This document shows positions 33,681 to 42,418 of a DNA stretch of 57,401 bases, piece by piece. The notes beneath the pieces were generated by a model that was not told the DNA's origin, ran no database searches, and saw only the letters and a list, made by a program, of their open reading frames with translations. This DNA is from an uncultured Eubacteriales bacterium (GTDB lineage Bacteria > Bacillota > Clostridia > Christensenellales > Aristaeellaceae). The position numbers and the translations under genes are program-made. Position 1 is the first letter of the stretch; every line of letters begins with the position of its first letter. The stretch is from positions 1 to 57,401 of the forward strand of contig ONRC01000019.1 of NCBI GenBank assembly GCA_900320085.1, written 5' to 3'.

Positions 33681-34280
33681 TCAGCCCTGGTTCAGTTTGT
33701 CTACCGCGTTCCGCCAAAGGGCCAGCACGATTTGGGCGCTTTCTTCCTTGGAGCCCTCCGTGCGGATGACGTGGTCGGCGCGGCGGCGCTTTTCCAGCAC
33801 CGGCATCTGGGAATGGATGCGGCGCAGGGCCTCCTTGTAGGTGATGGCGCCCCGCTTGCGGACGCGGCGTACCTGCTCCTTCTGGGGCACGTAGGCGCAC
33901 CAGATTTCCTGGCACCAGGAATCCATGCCGACTTCATACAGCAGCGGCACGTCCATCACCACCGGGCCGTCGATAGCGTCCATCTGGCGGTGGATTTCGG
34001 ACAACACCATGGGATGCAGAATCCCGTTCAGGGCGTCGCGTTCCTTGGGGTCGCTGAACACGATGTCCGATAAAGCCCGGCGGTTCAGCTCGTCTCCGTC
34101 GAACACCCGGTCACCAAACCGTTCCCGGATGGCCGGCAGCGCTGCGCCGCCCTTGGCGGTCAGGAAACGGGAAATTTCGTCCGCGTCGATCACCGGCACG
34201 CCGTTTGCCTTGAGGGCCTTGGATAAATTGCTCTTCCCGCAGGCGATGCCTCCGGTCAGGCCGATCACGTATTTGCTCAT
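33681..34280 (-). CDS. coaE: Dephospho-CoA kinase
   Basis: A 199-residue P-loop kinase for the last step of coenzyme A synthesis. IGLTGGIACGKSNLSKAL carries the Walker A; DADEISRFL and VMDVPLLYEVG are family motifs. It starts 14 bp after polA, the same polA-coaE order as in many Firmicutes. AGGA stands 9 nt before the ATG. The lytic transglycosylase gene follows 40 bp later. Confidence 0.95.
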   Translation of the reverse strand: MSKYVIGLTGGIACGKSNLSKALKANGVPVIDADEISRFLTAKGGAALPAIRERFGDRVFDGDELNRRALSDIVFSDPKERDALNGILHPMVLSEIHRQMDAIDGPVVMDVPLLYEVGMDSWCQEIWCAYVPQKEQVRRVRKRGAITYKEALRRIHSQMPVLEKRRRADHVIRTEGSKEESAQIVLALWRNAVDKLNQG

Positions 34281-34294
34281 AAGCTTTTTTCCTA

Positions 34295-36835
34295 TTATTT
34301 CGTTTCAAACCAACTGTTTCCCGTTTTGACCTCCGCTACCAGCGGCACGGACAGCTGGAACACCTGCTCCATGCACTGACGCAGGATGCGGGTAACGGTT
34401 TCTTCTTCTTCCTTGGGCGCTTCGATCAGCAGCTCGTCGTGCACCTGCAAGATCAACCGGGCTTGCAGACCCTCCTGTTTCAGCGCCTCGTGCACCCGTA
34501 CCATGGCCAGCTTGATGATGTCCGCCGCGGTACCCTGGACGGGGGTGTTCATGGCGGCGCGCTCGCCGAAGTTCCGGGTGTTGGCGTTGCTTGCTTTGAG
34601 CTCCGGCAGCTGCCGCCGCCGACCCAGCATAGTGACGGCGTAGCCCTTTTCATAGCCCTCCTTCACCGCTTCATCCATGAACTTCTTGACCCCGGGATAG
34701 CGGTCGAAATACCGGGCGATGAACTCCCCGGCACGCTTGCGGCTGACGCCGATGTTTCGGGCCAGGCCAAATTCGCTGATCCCGTACACCAGGCCGAAGT
34801 TGACGGCCTTGGCGCTGGAGCGCATCTCCCGTGTGACCGCCTCCATGGGCACGCCGTAGACCTCCGCCGCCGTGCGGGTATGCACGTCCTGGCCTTTTTT
34901 GAAAGCGTCCACCATGGCGGGGTCGCCGGAAAAGTGGGCCATCACCCGCAGCTCGATCTGGCTGTAGTCCGCGTCGGCCAGCACGCAGCCGGGCTTCGTG
35001 ATAAAGGCCTTGCGGATCTCCCTTCCCATTTCCGTGCGGACGGGAATGTTTTGCAGGTTGGGTTCGCTGGAGGAGATGCGGCCCGTGGCGGTGCCAGTCT
35101 GGTCGAAAGAACTGTGCACCCGGCCCGTGGCGTCCATCTTGCGCAGCAGCGCGTCGATGTAGGTGCTGTTCAGCTTCACCACCTGGCGGTATTTCAGAAT
35201 CGGAGAAATGCAGGGGTGCGCGTCAATCAGCTTTTCCAAAGTATCCGCATCGGTGGAATAGCCCCGGGTGGTCTTTTTGCCATGGGGCAGATTCAGCGTT
35301 TCAAACAGCACCTTGCCCAACTGCTGGGTGCTGTTCAGGTTGAAGCCGGAAACGCCGGTCAGCCTGTACACTTCTTCCTTTAATTCCTCCGCCTGCCGGG
35401 TAAATTCCTTTCCGAGTTCGGAAAGCACCTGCCCGTCCACCTGGAAGCCCGCCTGCTCCATGTCGAACAGCACGTAGAGCAGCGGCATCTCGATGTCCCG
35501 CATGAGGGCGGTCATGCCCTCCTGCTCCAATTGTTTTTCCTGCTTTTCGGCCAGGGTCAGCACGCCGGAAGCGTCGTCCTTCGCAAACTGGGACAGGGCG
35601 TAGGACTTTTCCTGGGGGTTATGCAGATATGCCCCCAGCATGGTGTCCCAGGCAAACCGGGGCAGGGGCAGATTCATATCGGCCAGCAGATGCAGCAGGG
35701 CTTTGCCGTCGTGCACATACAGCGGTTCGGACAGCACCGGCTTCAGCGCCTGCCAGGCTTCGTCAGGCAAAAGCCCCTCCGACAGCATATCCTGCTGCAA
35801 TTGGATTTCGCCCAGCGTCCTCGGCCCGGCGATGGTCAGGCGGGTGGGGGAGACATGGAGCGCTGTTTTCTGCCCCTGAATGGAACGCAGGAAAGCGGCG
35901 ATTTCATCCGCGCTGCGCAGGATTTCCGTGGCAAACTCCGCCTGTTCTTCCTCCGTTTCGGTGGCAGGCTCCACCCCGGAAGCCATTTTGCTTAAGCGTT
36001 CGGCAATGCCGTTCAGCTTGTATTTGCGCAGGGTCGGCAGGCCCTCCGCCATATGGGAAATATCAAAAGCGTTCAGGTTGAATTCGATGGGCGCTGTGGG
36101 CCGGATGGTGGCCAGGTCTTTGCTGAATGCCGCCAGCTCCGCGTTGTCGCGCACCTTTTCGCCCAGCTTGCCCTTGATCTCGTCCCCGTGGGCCAGCACG
36201 TTTTCCAGCGTGCCGTATTCGTTCAGCAGCTTGACCGCCGTCTTTTCGCCCACACCGGGGATGCCGGGAATGTTGTCGCTGGCGTCGCCCATGAGCCCCT
36301 TCCAGTCCGTCACCTGCTCGGGGGTGACGCCGAAATATTCTTTCACGCCCGCGCTGTCAAAGAGGGTGCTTTCGGTGATGCCCTTGCGGGTGAACAGCAC
36401 CTTCGTGCCGTCGCCGATCAATTGCAGCGCGTCCCGGTCGCCGGTGAGGAGCACGCAGTCCAGCCCGTTTTCCCGGCACTTGCGGGACAGCGTGCCCAGA
36501 ATGTCGTCGGCTTCGTACCCTTCGCTGGTCAGCACGCCCAGCTTCATATCGGCCAGGATCTCCTTGATCAGCGGGAACTGGGGCTTCAGCTCCTCCGGCA
36601 TGGTCCGGCGGCCCGCCTTGTAATCGGCGTAGGCGGTATGGCGGAAGGTGGGGATGGGCAGGTCGAAGGCCACGGCGATATAGCGCGGCGACACCTCCTG
36701 CATGGCCTTGAACAGCATGGCCAAAAAACCGTGGGCCGCGTTGGTATACACCCCATCCGTGTCCAGCAGGGGCACGGCGTAAAAGGCCCGGTGCATCAGG
36801 CTGTTTCCATCCACGGCCAGCAGCGTTTCCCGCAT
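34295..36835 (-). CDS. polA: DNA polymerase I
   Basis: An 846-residue repair and Okazaki-fragment polymerase. The N-terminal 5'-3' exonuclease (LLAVDGNSLMHRAFYAV; GLMGDASDNIPGIPGVGEKTA) is intact. The middle 3'-5' exonuclease domain lacks the usual D-x-E of motif ExoI, so proofreading is probably lost, as in several Gram-positive enzymes. The polymerase domain has DYSQIELRVMAHFSGD, KAVNFGLVYGISEFGL and QVHDELLIEAP. Start ATG 36835 has GAGGTGA upstream; a frame extension to 36895 passes through the promoter region and is rejected. Confidence 0.95.
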   Translation of the reverse strand: MRETLLAVDGNSLMHRAFYAVPLLDTDGVYTNAAHGFLAMLFKAMQEVSPRYIAVAFDLPIPTFRHTAYADYKAGRRTMPEELKPQFPLIKEILADMKLGVLTSEGYEADDILGTLSRKCRENGLDCVLLTGDRDALQLIGDGTKVLFTRKGITESTLFDSAGVKEYFGVTPEQVTDWKGLMGDASDNIPGIPGVGEKTAVKLLNEYGTLENVLAHGDEIKGKLGEKVRDNAELAAFSKDLATIRPTAPIEFNLNAFDISHMAEGLPTLRKYKLNGIAERLSKMASGVEPATETEEEQAEFATEILRSADEIAAFLRSIQGQKTALHVSPTRLTIAGPRTLGEIQLQQDMLSEGLLPDEAWQALKPVLSEPLYVHDGKALLHLLADMNLPLPRFAWDTMLGAYLHNPQEKSYALSQFAKDDASGVLTLAEKQEKQLEQEGMTALMRDIEMPLLYVLFDMEQAGFQVDGQVLSELGKEFTRQAEELKEEVYRLTGVSGFNLNSTQQLGKVLFETLNLPHGKKTTRGYSTDADTLEKLIDAHPCISPILKYRQVVKLNSTYIDALLRKMDATGRVHSSFDQTGTATGRISSSEPNLQNIPVRTEMGREIRKAFITKPGCVLADADYSQIELRVMAHFSGDPAMVDAFKKGQDVHTRTAAEVYGVPMEAVTREMRSSAKAVNFGLVYGISEFGLARNIGVSRKRAGEFIARYFDRYPGVKKFMDEAVKEGYEKGYAVTMLGRRRQLPELKASNANTRNFGERAAMNTPVQGTAADIIKLAMVRVHEALKQEGLQARLILQVHDELLIEAPKEEEETVTRILRQCMEQVFQLSVPLVAEVKTGNSWFETK

Positions 36836-36885
36836 AACAATCACCTCGTCAGCCGGAGCCAGGCCCGGCGGGAATATCGAATTCA

Positions 36886-36902
36886 AGTATAGCACATCTT
36901 GC
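36886..36902 (-). promoter_or_regulatory. Probable extended -10 promoter of polA
   Basis: Minus strand GCAAGATGTGCTATACT, identical to the sequence before the SUV3-like gene, gives an extended -10 TGC plus TATACT; only a weak TTTCAT serves as -35. Confidence 0.5.
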
Positions 36903-36966
36903 GGAAAATGAAAAGAAATTGCTTCAAAATTGTTTCAGTTCTGTGTAAAAAGGTTTTGGCCCATGA

Positions 36967-36995
36967 TTGTCGAAATCCGGAGGATTTGGTATAAT
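36967..36995 (+). promoter_or_regulatory. Promoter of the M15 peptidase gene
   Basis: -35 TTGTCG (36967-36972), -10 TATAAT (36990-36995), spacing 17. Confidence 0.7.
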
Positions 36996-37037
36996 GATCG
37001 GGAATATGAGTCAAACGCGCCGGAGGAAGCAGCCATC

Positions 37038-37592
37038 ATGAAGAAATATCTGACCCTTGTCAATAAGACTCACCGCCTGCCGGAGGATTGGATGGAAAGA
37101 ATCACGTTGATTTCCGCAAAAAACGCGATGAATGAAACGTATCAGCTGGAGAGGGAAACACTCAAGCAGTTTCTTGCGCTGCGGGATTCGCTGCTGATTG
37201 AGAATATTGACATTGAGGTGGAAAGCGCTTTCCGCTCTATTGAGGAACAGACAAGGCTGTGGGCGGAATTTGAAAAAGAGTACGGTCTGGCCTACTGCGA
37301 ACAGTATGTGGCCGTGCCCGGAAACTCCGAGCATCACATGGGCCTGGCGGTGGATATTTGCTTTGTAAAAGATGGCCAGGTTATGGAAGAGCATGCACCC
37401 GGCAAAGAAGCGCTGTTTGCCCGGGTGCACGCGGCCATGCCGGAATATGGGTTTATCCTCCGGTATCCAGTCGGAAAAGAAGCGGTCACGGGGTATGGCT
37501 ATGAACCCTGGCATTTGCGGTATGTCGGCGCGGAAGCGGCAAAGGAAATCACCGCGCGGGAGATCGCGCTGGAAGAATACGAACAAGAATAA
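37038..37592 (+). CDS. VanY-type D-Ala-D-Ala carboxypeptidase (M15)
   Basis: A 184-residue zinc peptidase. Zinc ligands and catalytic residues are in GNSEHHMGLAVDI (His100, Asp106) and GYGYEPWHLRYVG (Glu156, His159). There is no signal peptide or membrane segment in the chosen form, so it may act in the cytoplasm or on recycled wall peptides; VanX-like dipeptidase activity is an alternative. Start ATG 37038 follows GGAGG. It converges on sigK with 3 bp between them. Confidence 0.85.
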   Translation: MKKYLTLVNKTHRLPEDWMERITLISAKNAMNETYQLERETLKQFLALRDSLLIENIDIEVESAFRSIEEQTRLWAEFEKEYGLAYCEQYVAVPGNSEHHMGLAVDICFVKDGQVMEEHAPGKEALFARVHAAMPEYGFILRYPVGKEAVTGYGYEPWHLRYVGAEAAKEITAREIALEEYEQE

Positions 37593-37595
37593 ACG

Positions 37596-38285
37596 CTATT
37601 GCGGCTGCTCCAGCGCGCTGCGAAGCAGCTCCAGCGCGCGTTTTTCGATGCGGGACACATAGCTTCTGGATATGCCCAGCGCCGCTGCCGCCTCATGCTG
37701 GGGATGCATTACGCCGTCCAGCAGGCCATAGCGCATTTCAATCACCATCCGTTCCTTTTTCGGCAGGGTTTTCACCGCTTTCAGCACCCGCTGCAGCAGC
37801 ACGCGCCGCAGGGCTTCGTCCTCCACAAACCCGGCGTCCGTACCCAGGATGTCCATGAAGGAAATGTCGTTTCCTTCGCCATCCGTGCCCACCGGGTCGG
37901 ACAGGCTCACGTCGCCCCGCCGTTTTTTCGATGCACGCAGCAGCATCAGGATTTCATTTTCAATGCAGCGGGCGGCATAGGAAGACAATTGTGTTCCGGA
38001 ATCGGCTTTGAAGGTATCGACAGCTTTCACCAGACCTAACGCGCCAACAGAGACCAGATCCTCTGATGAAAAACCGGGGACGGTGTATTTGCGTGCAATG
38101 TGGGATACCAGCCGCAAATTGTGTTCGATGAGCTTTTGCCGGGCTTCGGGGTCGCCTGAGCGCATGGCGGCAATGGTTCTCAGCTCCTCGTCCCGAGTGA
38201 GCGGCCGGGGGAAACTGCCGTGACCGGCAACGATGCCGAAGAAGAAGAGCGCATCATGAAAGAGCCAAAAAAGAAAGGACAGCAT
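37596..38285 (-). CDS. sigK: Sporulation sigma factor SigK
   Basis: A 229-residue sigma-70-type factor of the late mother cell. A hydrophobic pro-sequence (LSFLFWLFHDALFFFGIVAG) precedes region 2 (LIEHNLRLVSHIARKY, EDLVSVGALGLVKAVDTF, YAARCIENEILMLLR) and region 4 (LPKKERMVIEMRYGL, AAALGISRSYVSRIEKRA). The pro-sequence is normally removed by SpoIVFB. The gene is uninterrupted (no skin element). Start ATG 38285 is 9 nt from GGAGG; ATG 38291 would be only 3 nt away. Its presence argues for a spore former. Confidence 0.92.
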   Translation of the reverse strand: MLSFLFWLFHDALFFFGIVAGHGSFPRPLTRDEELRTIAAMRSGDPEARQKLIEHNLRLVSHIARKYTVPGFSSEDLVSVGALGLVKAVDTFKADSGTQLSSYAARCIENEILMLLRASKKRRGDVSLSDPVGTDGEGNDISFMDILGTDAGFVEDEALRRVLLQRVLKAVKTLPKKERMVIEMRYGLLDGVMHPQHEAAAALGISRSYVSRIEKRALELLRSALEQPQ

Positions 38286-38364
38286 GTTCATTCACCTCCG
38301 ACAACAGGATATGCCGGATGGCGGAGAAAAAGCCGTCCTGTCAAGGGAACGACACACGCCTACA

Positions 38365-39190
38365 TCACGGATGCAGCGCAAACCGTTCCCACAGCTTATC
38401 CTTGCCCAGGCGCACCGCATGGTCATACCCCAAAGAGCATAGCAGGGCTTCTGCTTCGTCAAACCCGGTTGTGAGAAACCGGACGTCATGGCAGTCAGAA
38501 TTGATGATCACTTCACCGCCCCAGTCTTTCCAGGCTTTCAGAAGAAAAGCGTCCGGGTAAGGGGTGGACAGATACCCCCGCGCTATGGCCCCGGTATTCA
38601 CTTCCAGCAGCGAACCGGTTTCACCCAGCGGCCGCAGGGCATCCAGAGCGATCATACGGTAGGCCGGGCTTTCCTCGTCATAAAGGTGCAGCGAAGCGTT
38701 GTTTTTGCGTACCAGATCGTAATGCCCAATGATCGGCGCATGGGAAGAGAGTACATAATCCCGCACAGCGGAAAAGTAGCGCCGGGCCATTTCCAGCCCG
38801 TCTCCGCCGCAGAATTCATCCACATATCGTTTCAGCGTTTCCGGCGCGGCATCCACCGGGGCGTGATGTCCATCCGGCTTGGTGAAATAATGGAAAGAGG
38901 CAATAAAAAATCGTAATCCTCAATGGAGCAGCAGGAGCAGTAATCCCGCTCCACCCCCAGGTAAATGGTCATACGGTCCGCATATTCCTGATGTAAAGCA
39001 TGGATTTCAGCCTTATATTCGTCTTCCCGCGCCGGATCGATGCAGTATCCGGGGTCAAAGGTCTGCGGCGCGTGGGAAAAAAACCCAGAGACACAAAACC
39101 CAGCTCCCAGGCTCTCTTAGCCATATCTGCGGCGGGTGTTTTTCCATCACAGTACGTGGTGTGTACATGAGCACCGGATAAAACGCTCAT
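38365..39190 (-). pseudogene. Histidinol-phosphatase-like PHP protein, two frame breaks
   Basis: Read through both breaks this is a 275-residue PHP-domain phosphatase like HisJ: start SGAHVHTTYCDGKTPAADMA (metal His pair), middle SHAPQTFDPGYCID and LGVERDYCSCC, end GEVIINSDCHD. The frame breaks after GGT TTT TTT (7-T run, 39083-39077) and after GAT TTT TTA (6-T run, 38910-38904); each needs one extra base or a -1 slip. Both spots are canonical X-XXY-YYZ slippery heptamers. Explanations: assembly error in homopolymers, true decay, or frameshifting. It overlaps the IMPase gene by 4 bp. Confidence 0.8.
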
Positions 39191-39954
39191 GGCGCTTCCA
39201 CCTCCAGAATCTGCCGCGCCTGCGCTTCGCAGGCCTTGCTGCAGGCCAGAATTCCGTTTGCGTCGTCAAAATAGGGATGGGCATGTCCCAGGGAGATGAA
39301 CACGCCGCCTGCTTCCTGCACGATCAGGGAACCGGCTGCCACATCCCAGGGACGCAGGCGCATCTCAAAGAAAACGTCGGCCCGTCCACAGGCAATCTCG
39401 CACAGGTCGATGGCAGCGGAACCGCTGCGGCGCAGATCGCCTGCCTGCAAAAGAAACTCTCGGGCGGCTTTCATCGACCGGTTCACCAAATCAGCATCAT
39501 AGGGAGAGGTGCCAAAGCAAACCATAGCGTTTTCAAAAGGCGTTTGGGAAACCTGGATTCTTTGACCGTTCATATAAGCGCCATGTCCAATTTCGGCGAA
39601 AAACATTTCATCCGCGTAAGGATTATAAATCACGCCTATCACCGGCATTTTGTTTTTCAGCAGCCCGATGGAAACGGCTGACATATTGCGGCGGCGCATG
39701 AAGTTCAGCGTTCCGTCGATGGGATCGACCACAAAAGTCGGCGCATCGGTCAGCGGTTCATTTTCCTGCTCCTCGGCAAAGAAGCGCGAACCGGGCAGGA
39801 GGCCCAGCAGTTCTTTTTTCAAAAATGACTGTACCGCCACATCCGTGTCCGTGACGAAATTAAAGTGTCCTTCCTTCTGGTGAATGGCGGTATTCCGGTA
39901 TTGCAGCATCATTTGCCCTGCCGCCCGGGCCAGTTCGATGACTTGATTCAGCAT
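39187..39954 (-). CDS. Inositol monophosphatase-family phosphatase
   Basis: A 255-residue Mg-dependent sugar-phosphate phosphatase. Metal site FAEEQ (Glu61/62), DPIDGTLNF (Asp77, Asp80) and the C-terminal WDVAAGSLIVQEAGG are complete. Family members act on inositol-1-P, histidinol-P, PAP or fructose-1,6-bisP. It overlaps the PHP phosphatase start by 4 bp; a shared role in phosphate-ester removal is possible. An AAGGAAGC ribosome-binding site precedes the ATG. Confidence 0.88.
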   Translation of the reverse strand: MLNQVIELARAAGQMMLQYRNTAIHQKEGHFNFVTDTDVAVQSFLKKELLGLLPGSRFFAEEQENEPLTDAPTFVVDPIDGTLNFMRRRNMSAVSIGLLKNKMPVIGVIYNPYADEMFFAEIGHGAYMNGQRIQVSQTPFENAMVCFGTSPYDADLVNRSMKAAREFLLQAGDLRRSGSAAIDLCEIACGRADVFFEMRLRPWDVAAGSLIVQEAGGVFISLGHAHPYFDDANGILACSKACEAQARQILEVEAP

Positions 39955-39987
39955 GAGCTTCTGCTTCCTTTTCTGTACAAATGATTG

Positions 39988-40038
39988 AAAAAACGGGGGA
40001 GAGAACGGCTGGCCGAAACCACGTCCTCATCTCCCGTT
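39988..40038 (-). terminator. Terminator of capD-like gene
   Basis: Minus strand AACGGGAGA pairs with TCTCCCCCGTT (two extra C) across a loop of about 27 nt and runs into TTTTTT. Confidence 0.6.
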
Positions 40039-40053
40039 CTTTTTATGGATGAT

Positions 40054-41997
40054 TCACTGCCCGGCGGCAATACGCATTTCTTCAGCCTGAACCGCTTTTT
40101 CGTTCACTTCTTCCGGGTTGTGATAGGTGGGCACAACATCCATCAGGGCTTTTTTCACCACCCGGTTGCTTTGCGTTTCCAGCGCCGCTTTCAAAATGTC
40201 CAGCTTTTGCTGGATTTCTTCGGCGCTGAGGGGATGATCGCGCTCCACAAAAATCATATTGTTGTCGGTTTTATCAAGTTCTTCTGATTTGATCAGCAGT
40301 TCTTCATACAGCTTTTCGCCGGGACGCAGACCGGTTTCAACGATGTTGATGTCCTTGTAAGGTTCCAGACCGCTGAGGCGGATCATGTTTTCAGCCAGCT
40401 CCAGGATTTTGACGGGTTTGCCCATATCCAGCACATAAAGCTCGCCGTTCTTTGCCATTGCGCCGCTGGTCATGACCAGCTGGCTTGCTTCTGGAATCGT
40501 CATGAAGTAACGGATAATGCGCTTGTCCGTCAGTGTGATGGGTCCGCCGTTGGCAATTTGGCGCTTGAACAGAGGAATCACGGAACCGTTGCTGCCCAGT
40601 ACGTTTCCAAAGCGCGTCGCGGAGAAGGAGGTCGGCGTACCTTTTCTGCTTTGCACGATCATTTCACACATCCGCTTGGTCGCGCCCATGACGTTGGTGG
40701 GGTTGACGGCTTTATCCGTGCTGATCATGATGAAACGCTTTACTTTAAATTCTTCGCAGGTTTCCACCACGTTCAACGTACCGAACACGTTGTTTGTCAC
40801 CGCTTCGCATACGTTCCGCTCCATCAGCGGCACATGTTTGTGGGCCGCGGCGTGCAGCACGATATCAGGCGTGTGGTCAGAAAAAATCTTTTGAATTTTC
40901 TTCTTATCGCACACATTGGCGATTTCGACCCGCAGGTTCAGCTGATCGCCATAACGGGATTTCAGTTCCTGCTGTATATCATACGCACCGTTTTCATAGA
41001 TGTCGAGAATAACCAGTCTTGAGGGACCGCATTTGGCGATCTGGCGAGCCAATTCTGACCCGATAGAGCCGCCGCCGCCCGTGATCAGTACGCTTTTGCC
41101 GCGATACCAGTCCATGGTTTCTTCATTCAGGAACTGTGTTACGCTGCGAAACAGCAGGTCTTCAATGTTGAAATCATGGATTTGCCGCTTGCCGTTATCG
41201 TCGGTGCTCATCAAGGGGTAATCGTAGGTTTTTAATTTATAACCGAAGGATTTGTAAATCTGAAACAGTTCTGCCCGTCGCTCGTTGCTCACGTTCGGCA
41301 GCGCAAATACGACTTCCTGTACGGAATAGGACTTCAGCTTATCTTTCAGGGTTTCATCATTCAGCAGCACAGGAAGGCCGTAGAGCACCCGTCCGACCTT
41401 TGCTTTATCAACGTCCACAAAGCAAACCGGAACGTACGCGGCTTTCGGATTTTGAAGCAGTTCATCTGCCAACAGCGCGCCAACGCTGCCAGCACCGATA
41501 ATAGCGATCTTGATGCGGGAAGCTTCCGCTTCTTTTTCAGCGGAAAAAGAAATACCGGTTGTGGTTTTCAGAAGGAACAAAAGCGCTTTTTCAAGGAAGC
41601 TCTTGGTTGCTCTGTTTTGATATACCCATTGATAAATCAATCTTATGGCAAGGCAGAACAGCAGGTTGATCGTAAACAGGGAAACCGTTCTTACGATTGT
41701 TGTGGAATAGGGGAGAAAGTCGCGAATAATGACAACAATCACGGTGGCGATACCGTCAGAGGTTAGCATCGTCATGTACGCGGAGGGTCCGGCGTAACGC
41801 CAGATTTGTTTATAAACCTTCAAAAAGATTCGAAGCAAAAATAAACAGCAAAAGCATACGGAGGCGTATACACCAGCCATTTCAAGCGTGAGCCGATCCA
41901 TGACGTTGCTGGGGTAAACCAGCAGAATCACCACAGAGGATAACAGGAAAATCAATATATCATAAAACACAAGAACCCAACGCGACTTTTGCTTCAT
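40054..41997 (-). CDS. CapD/PglF-type membrane nucleotide-sugar 4,6-dehydratase
   Basis: A 647-residue protein. Four to five transmembrane helices (about 8-28, 40-58, 82-93, 103-125) precede a first Rossmann domain (IIGAGSVGA, 166-174) and a catalytic SDR domain with GGGGSIG (307-313) and TNVMGATKRMCEM (Met437, Lys441; Met replaces Tyr as in PglF/FlaA1). These enzymes turn UDP-GlcNAc into the 4-keto-6-deoxy sugar for capsule or glycan synthesis. It has its own promoter and leader. The Wzz-like genes upstream support an exopolysaccharide role. Confidence 0.9.
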   Translation of the reverse strand: MKQKSRWVLVFYDILIFLLSSVVILLVYPSNVMDRLTLEMAGVYASVCFCCLFLLRIFLKVYKQIWRYAGPSAYMTMLTSDGIATVIVVIIRDFLPYSTTIVRTVSLFTINLLFCLAIRLIYQWVYQNRATKSFLEKALLFLLKTTTGISFSAEKEAEASRIKIAIIGAGSVGALLADELLQNPKAAYVPVCFVDVDKAKVGRVLYGLPVLLNDETLKDKLKSYSVQEVVFALPNVSNERRAELFQIYKSFGYKLKTYDYPLMSTDDNGKRQIHDFNIEDLLFRSVTQFLNEETMDWYRGKSVLITGGGGSIGSELARQIAKCGPSRLVILDIYENGAYDIQQELKSRYGDQLNLRVEIANVCDKKKIQKIFSDHTPDIVLHAAAHKHVPLMERNVCEAVTNNVFGTLNVVETCEEFKVKRFIMISTDKAVNPTNVMGATKRMCEMIVQSRKGTPTSFSATRFGNVLGSNGSVIPLFKRQIANGGPITLTDKRIIRYFMTIPEASQLVMTSGAMAKNGELYVLDMGKPVKILELAENMIRLSGLEPYKDINIVETGLRPGEKLYEELLIKSEELDKTDNNMIFVERDHPLSAEEIQQKLDILKAALETQSNRVVKKALMDVVPTYHNPEEVNEKAVQAEEMRIAAGQ

Positions 41998-42113
41998 TTC
42001 AAAACTGACTCCTTGTTTTATCTGATTTGGGACAGTTTCGTCAGCCTTGGCATATTAGCCTGCAAAAACGATAACTTATTCCCGTTTTGTACAACGCTAT
42101 GTATATATGTTAA

Positions 42114-42205
42114 AGGCAATCGTGTCTTTTTCCAGACACAACAGTGAAAAATGCGCGAGCATTCTTCACTGCCTCTATTTTAACACAATTGCTCATAGTT
42201 GTCCA
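42114..42205 (-). promoter_or_regulatory. Promoter and structured leader of the capD-like gene
   Basis: Minus strand -35 TGGACA (42205-42200), -10 TAAAAT (42182-42177), spacing 17. The leader opens with an 11-bp hairpin (GTGAAGAATGC with GCATTTTTCAC, loop TCGC) and a second one (GTGTCT/AGACAC); AGGCA and TGCCT could close both, although the first lies at or before the predicted start. The gap 41998-42418 has no gene; beyond this it holds only the terminator at 42314. Confidence 0.6.
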
Positions 42206-42313
42206 TTTCCGTATTGTTTTCAATATATTTCATAATAACAACAAAACAGTTACGGGCGGAGGAGCAGCCCAGGGGAAATATGACGGTGACCGAGGCGGAA
42301 TTGCAGATACAGG

Positions 42314-42355
42314 AAAAAACAGCAGGACAGATTCATCATCAGAAATCTGTCCTGC
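42314..42355 (-). terminator. Terminator of the Wzz-like gene pair
   Basis: Minus strand GCAGGACAGATT pairs with AATCTGTCCTGC (12 bp, 10-nt loop), then TGTTTTTT. It lies 64 bp past the second gene. Confidence 0.88.
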
Positions 42356-42418
42356 CGTTCAGGAAAGTATGGCGCTAAGAAGCAATTTGCGCTGTATCAG
42401 CCGTTTATGAGGGTTCAA

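Noticed and set aside
34295..36835. Active proofreading in polA
   Set aside because: No D-x-E of the ExoI motif is visible in the middle domain, so it is described as probably inactive.
37596..38285. sigK interrupted by a skin element
   Set aside because: The gene is continuous from pro-sequence to region 4.
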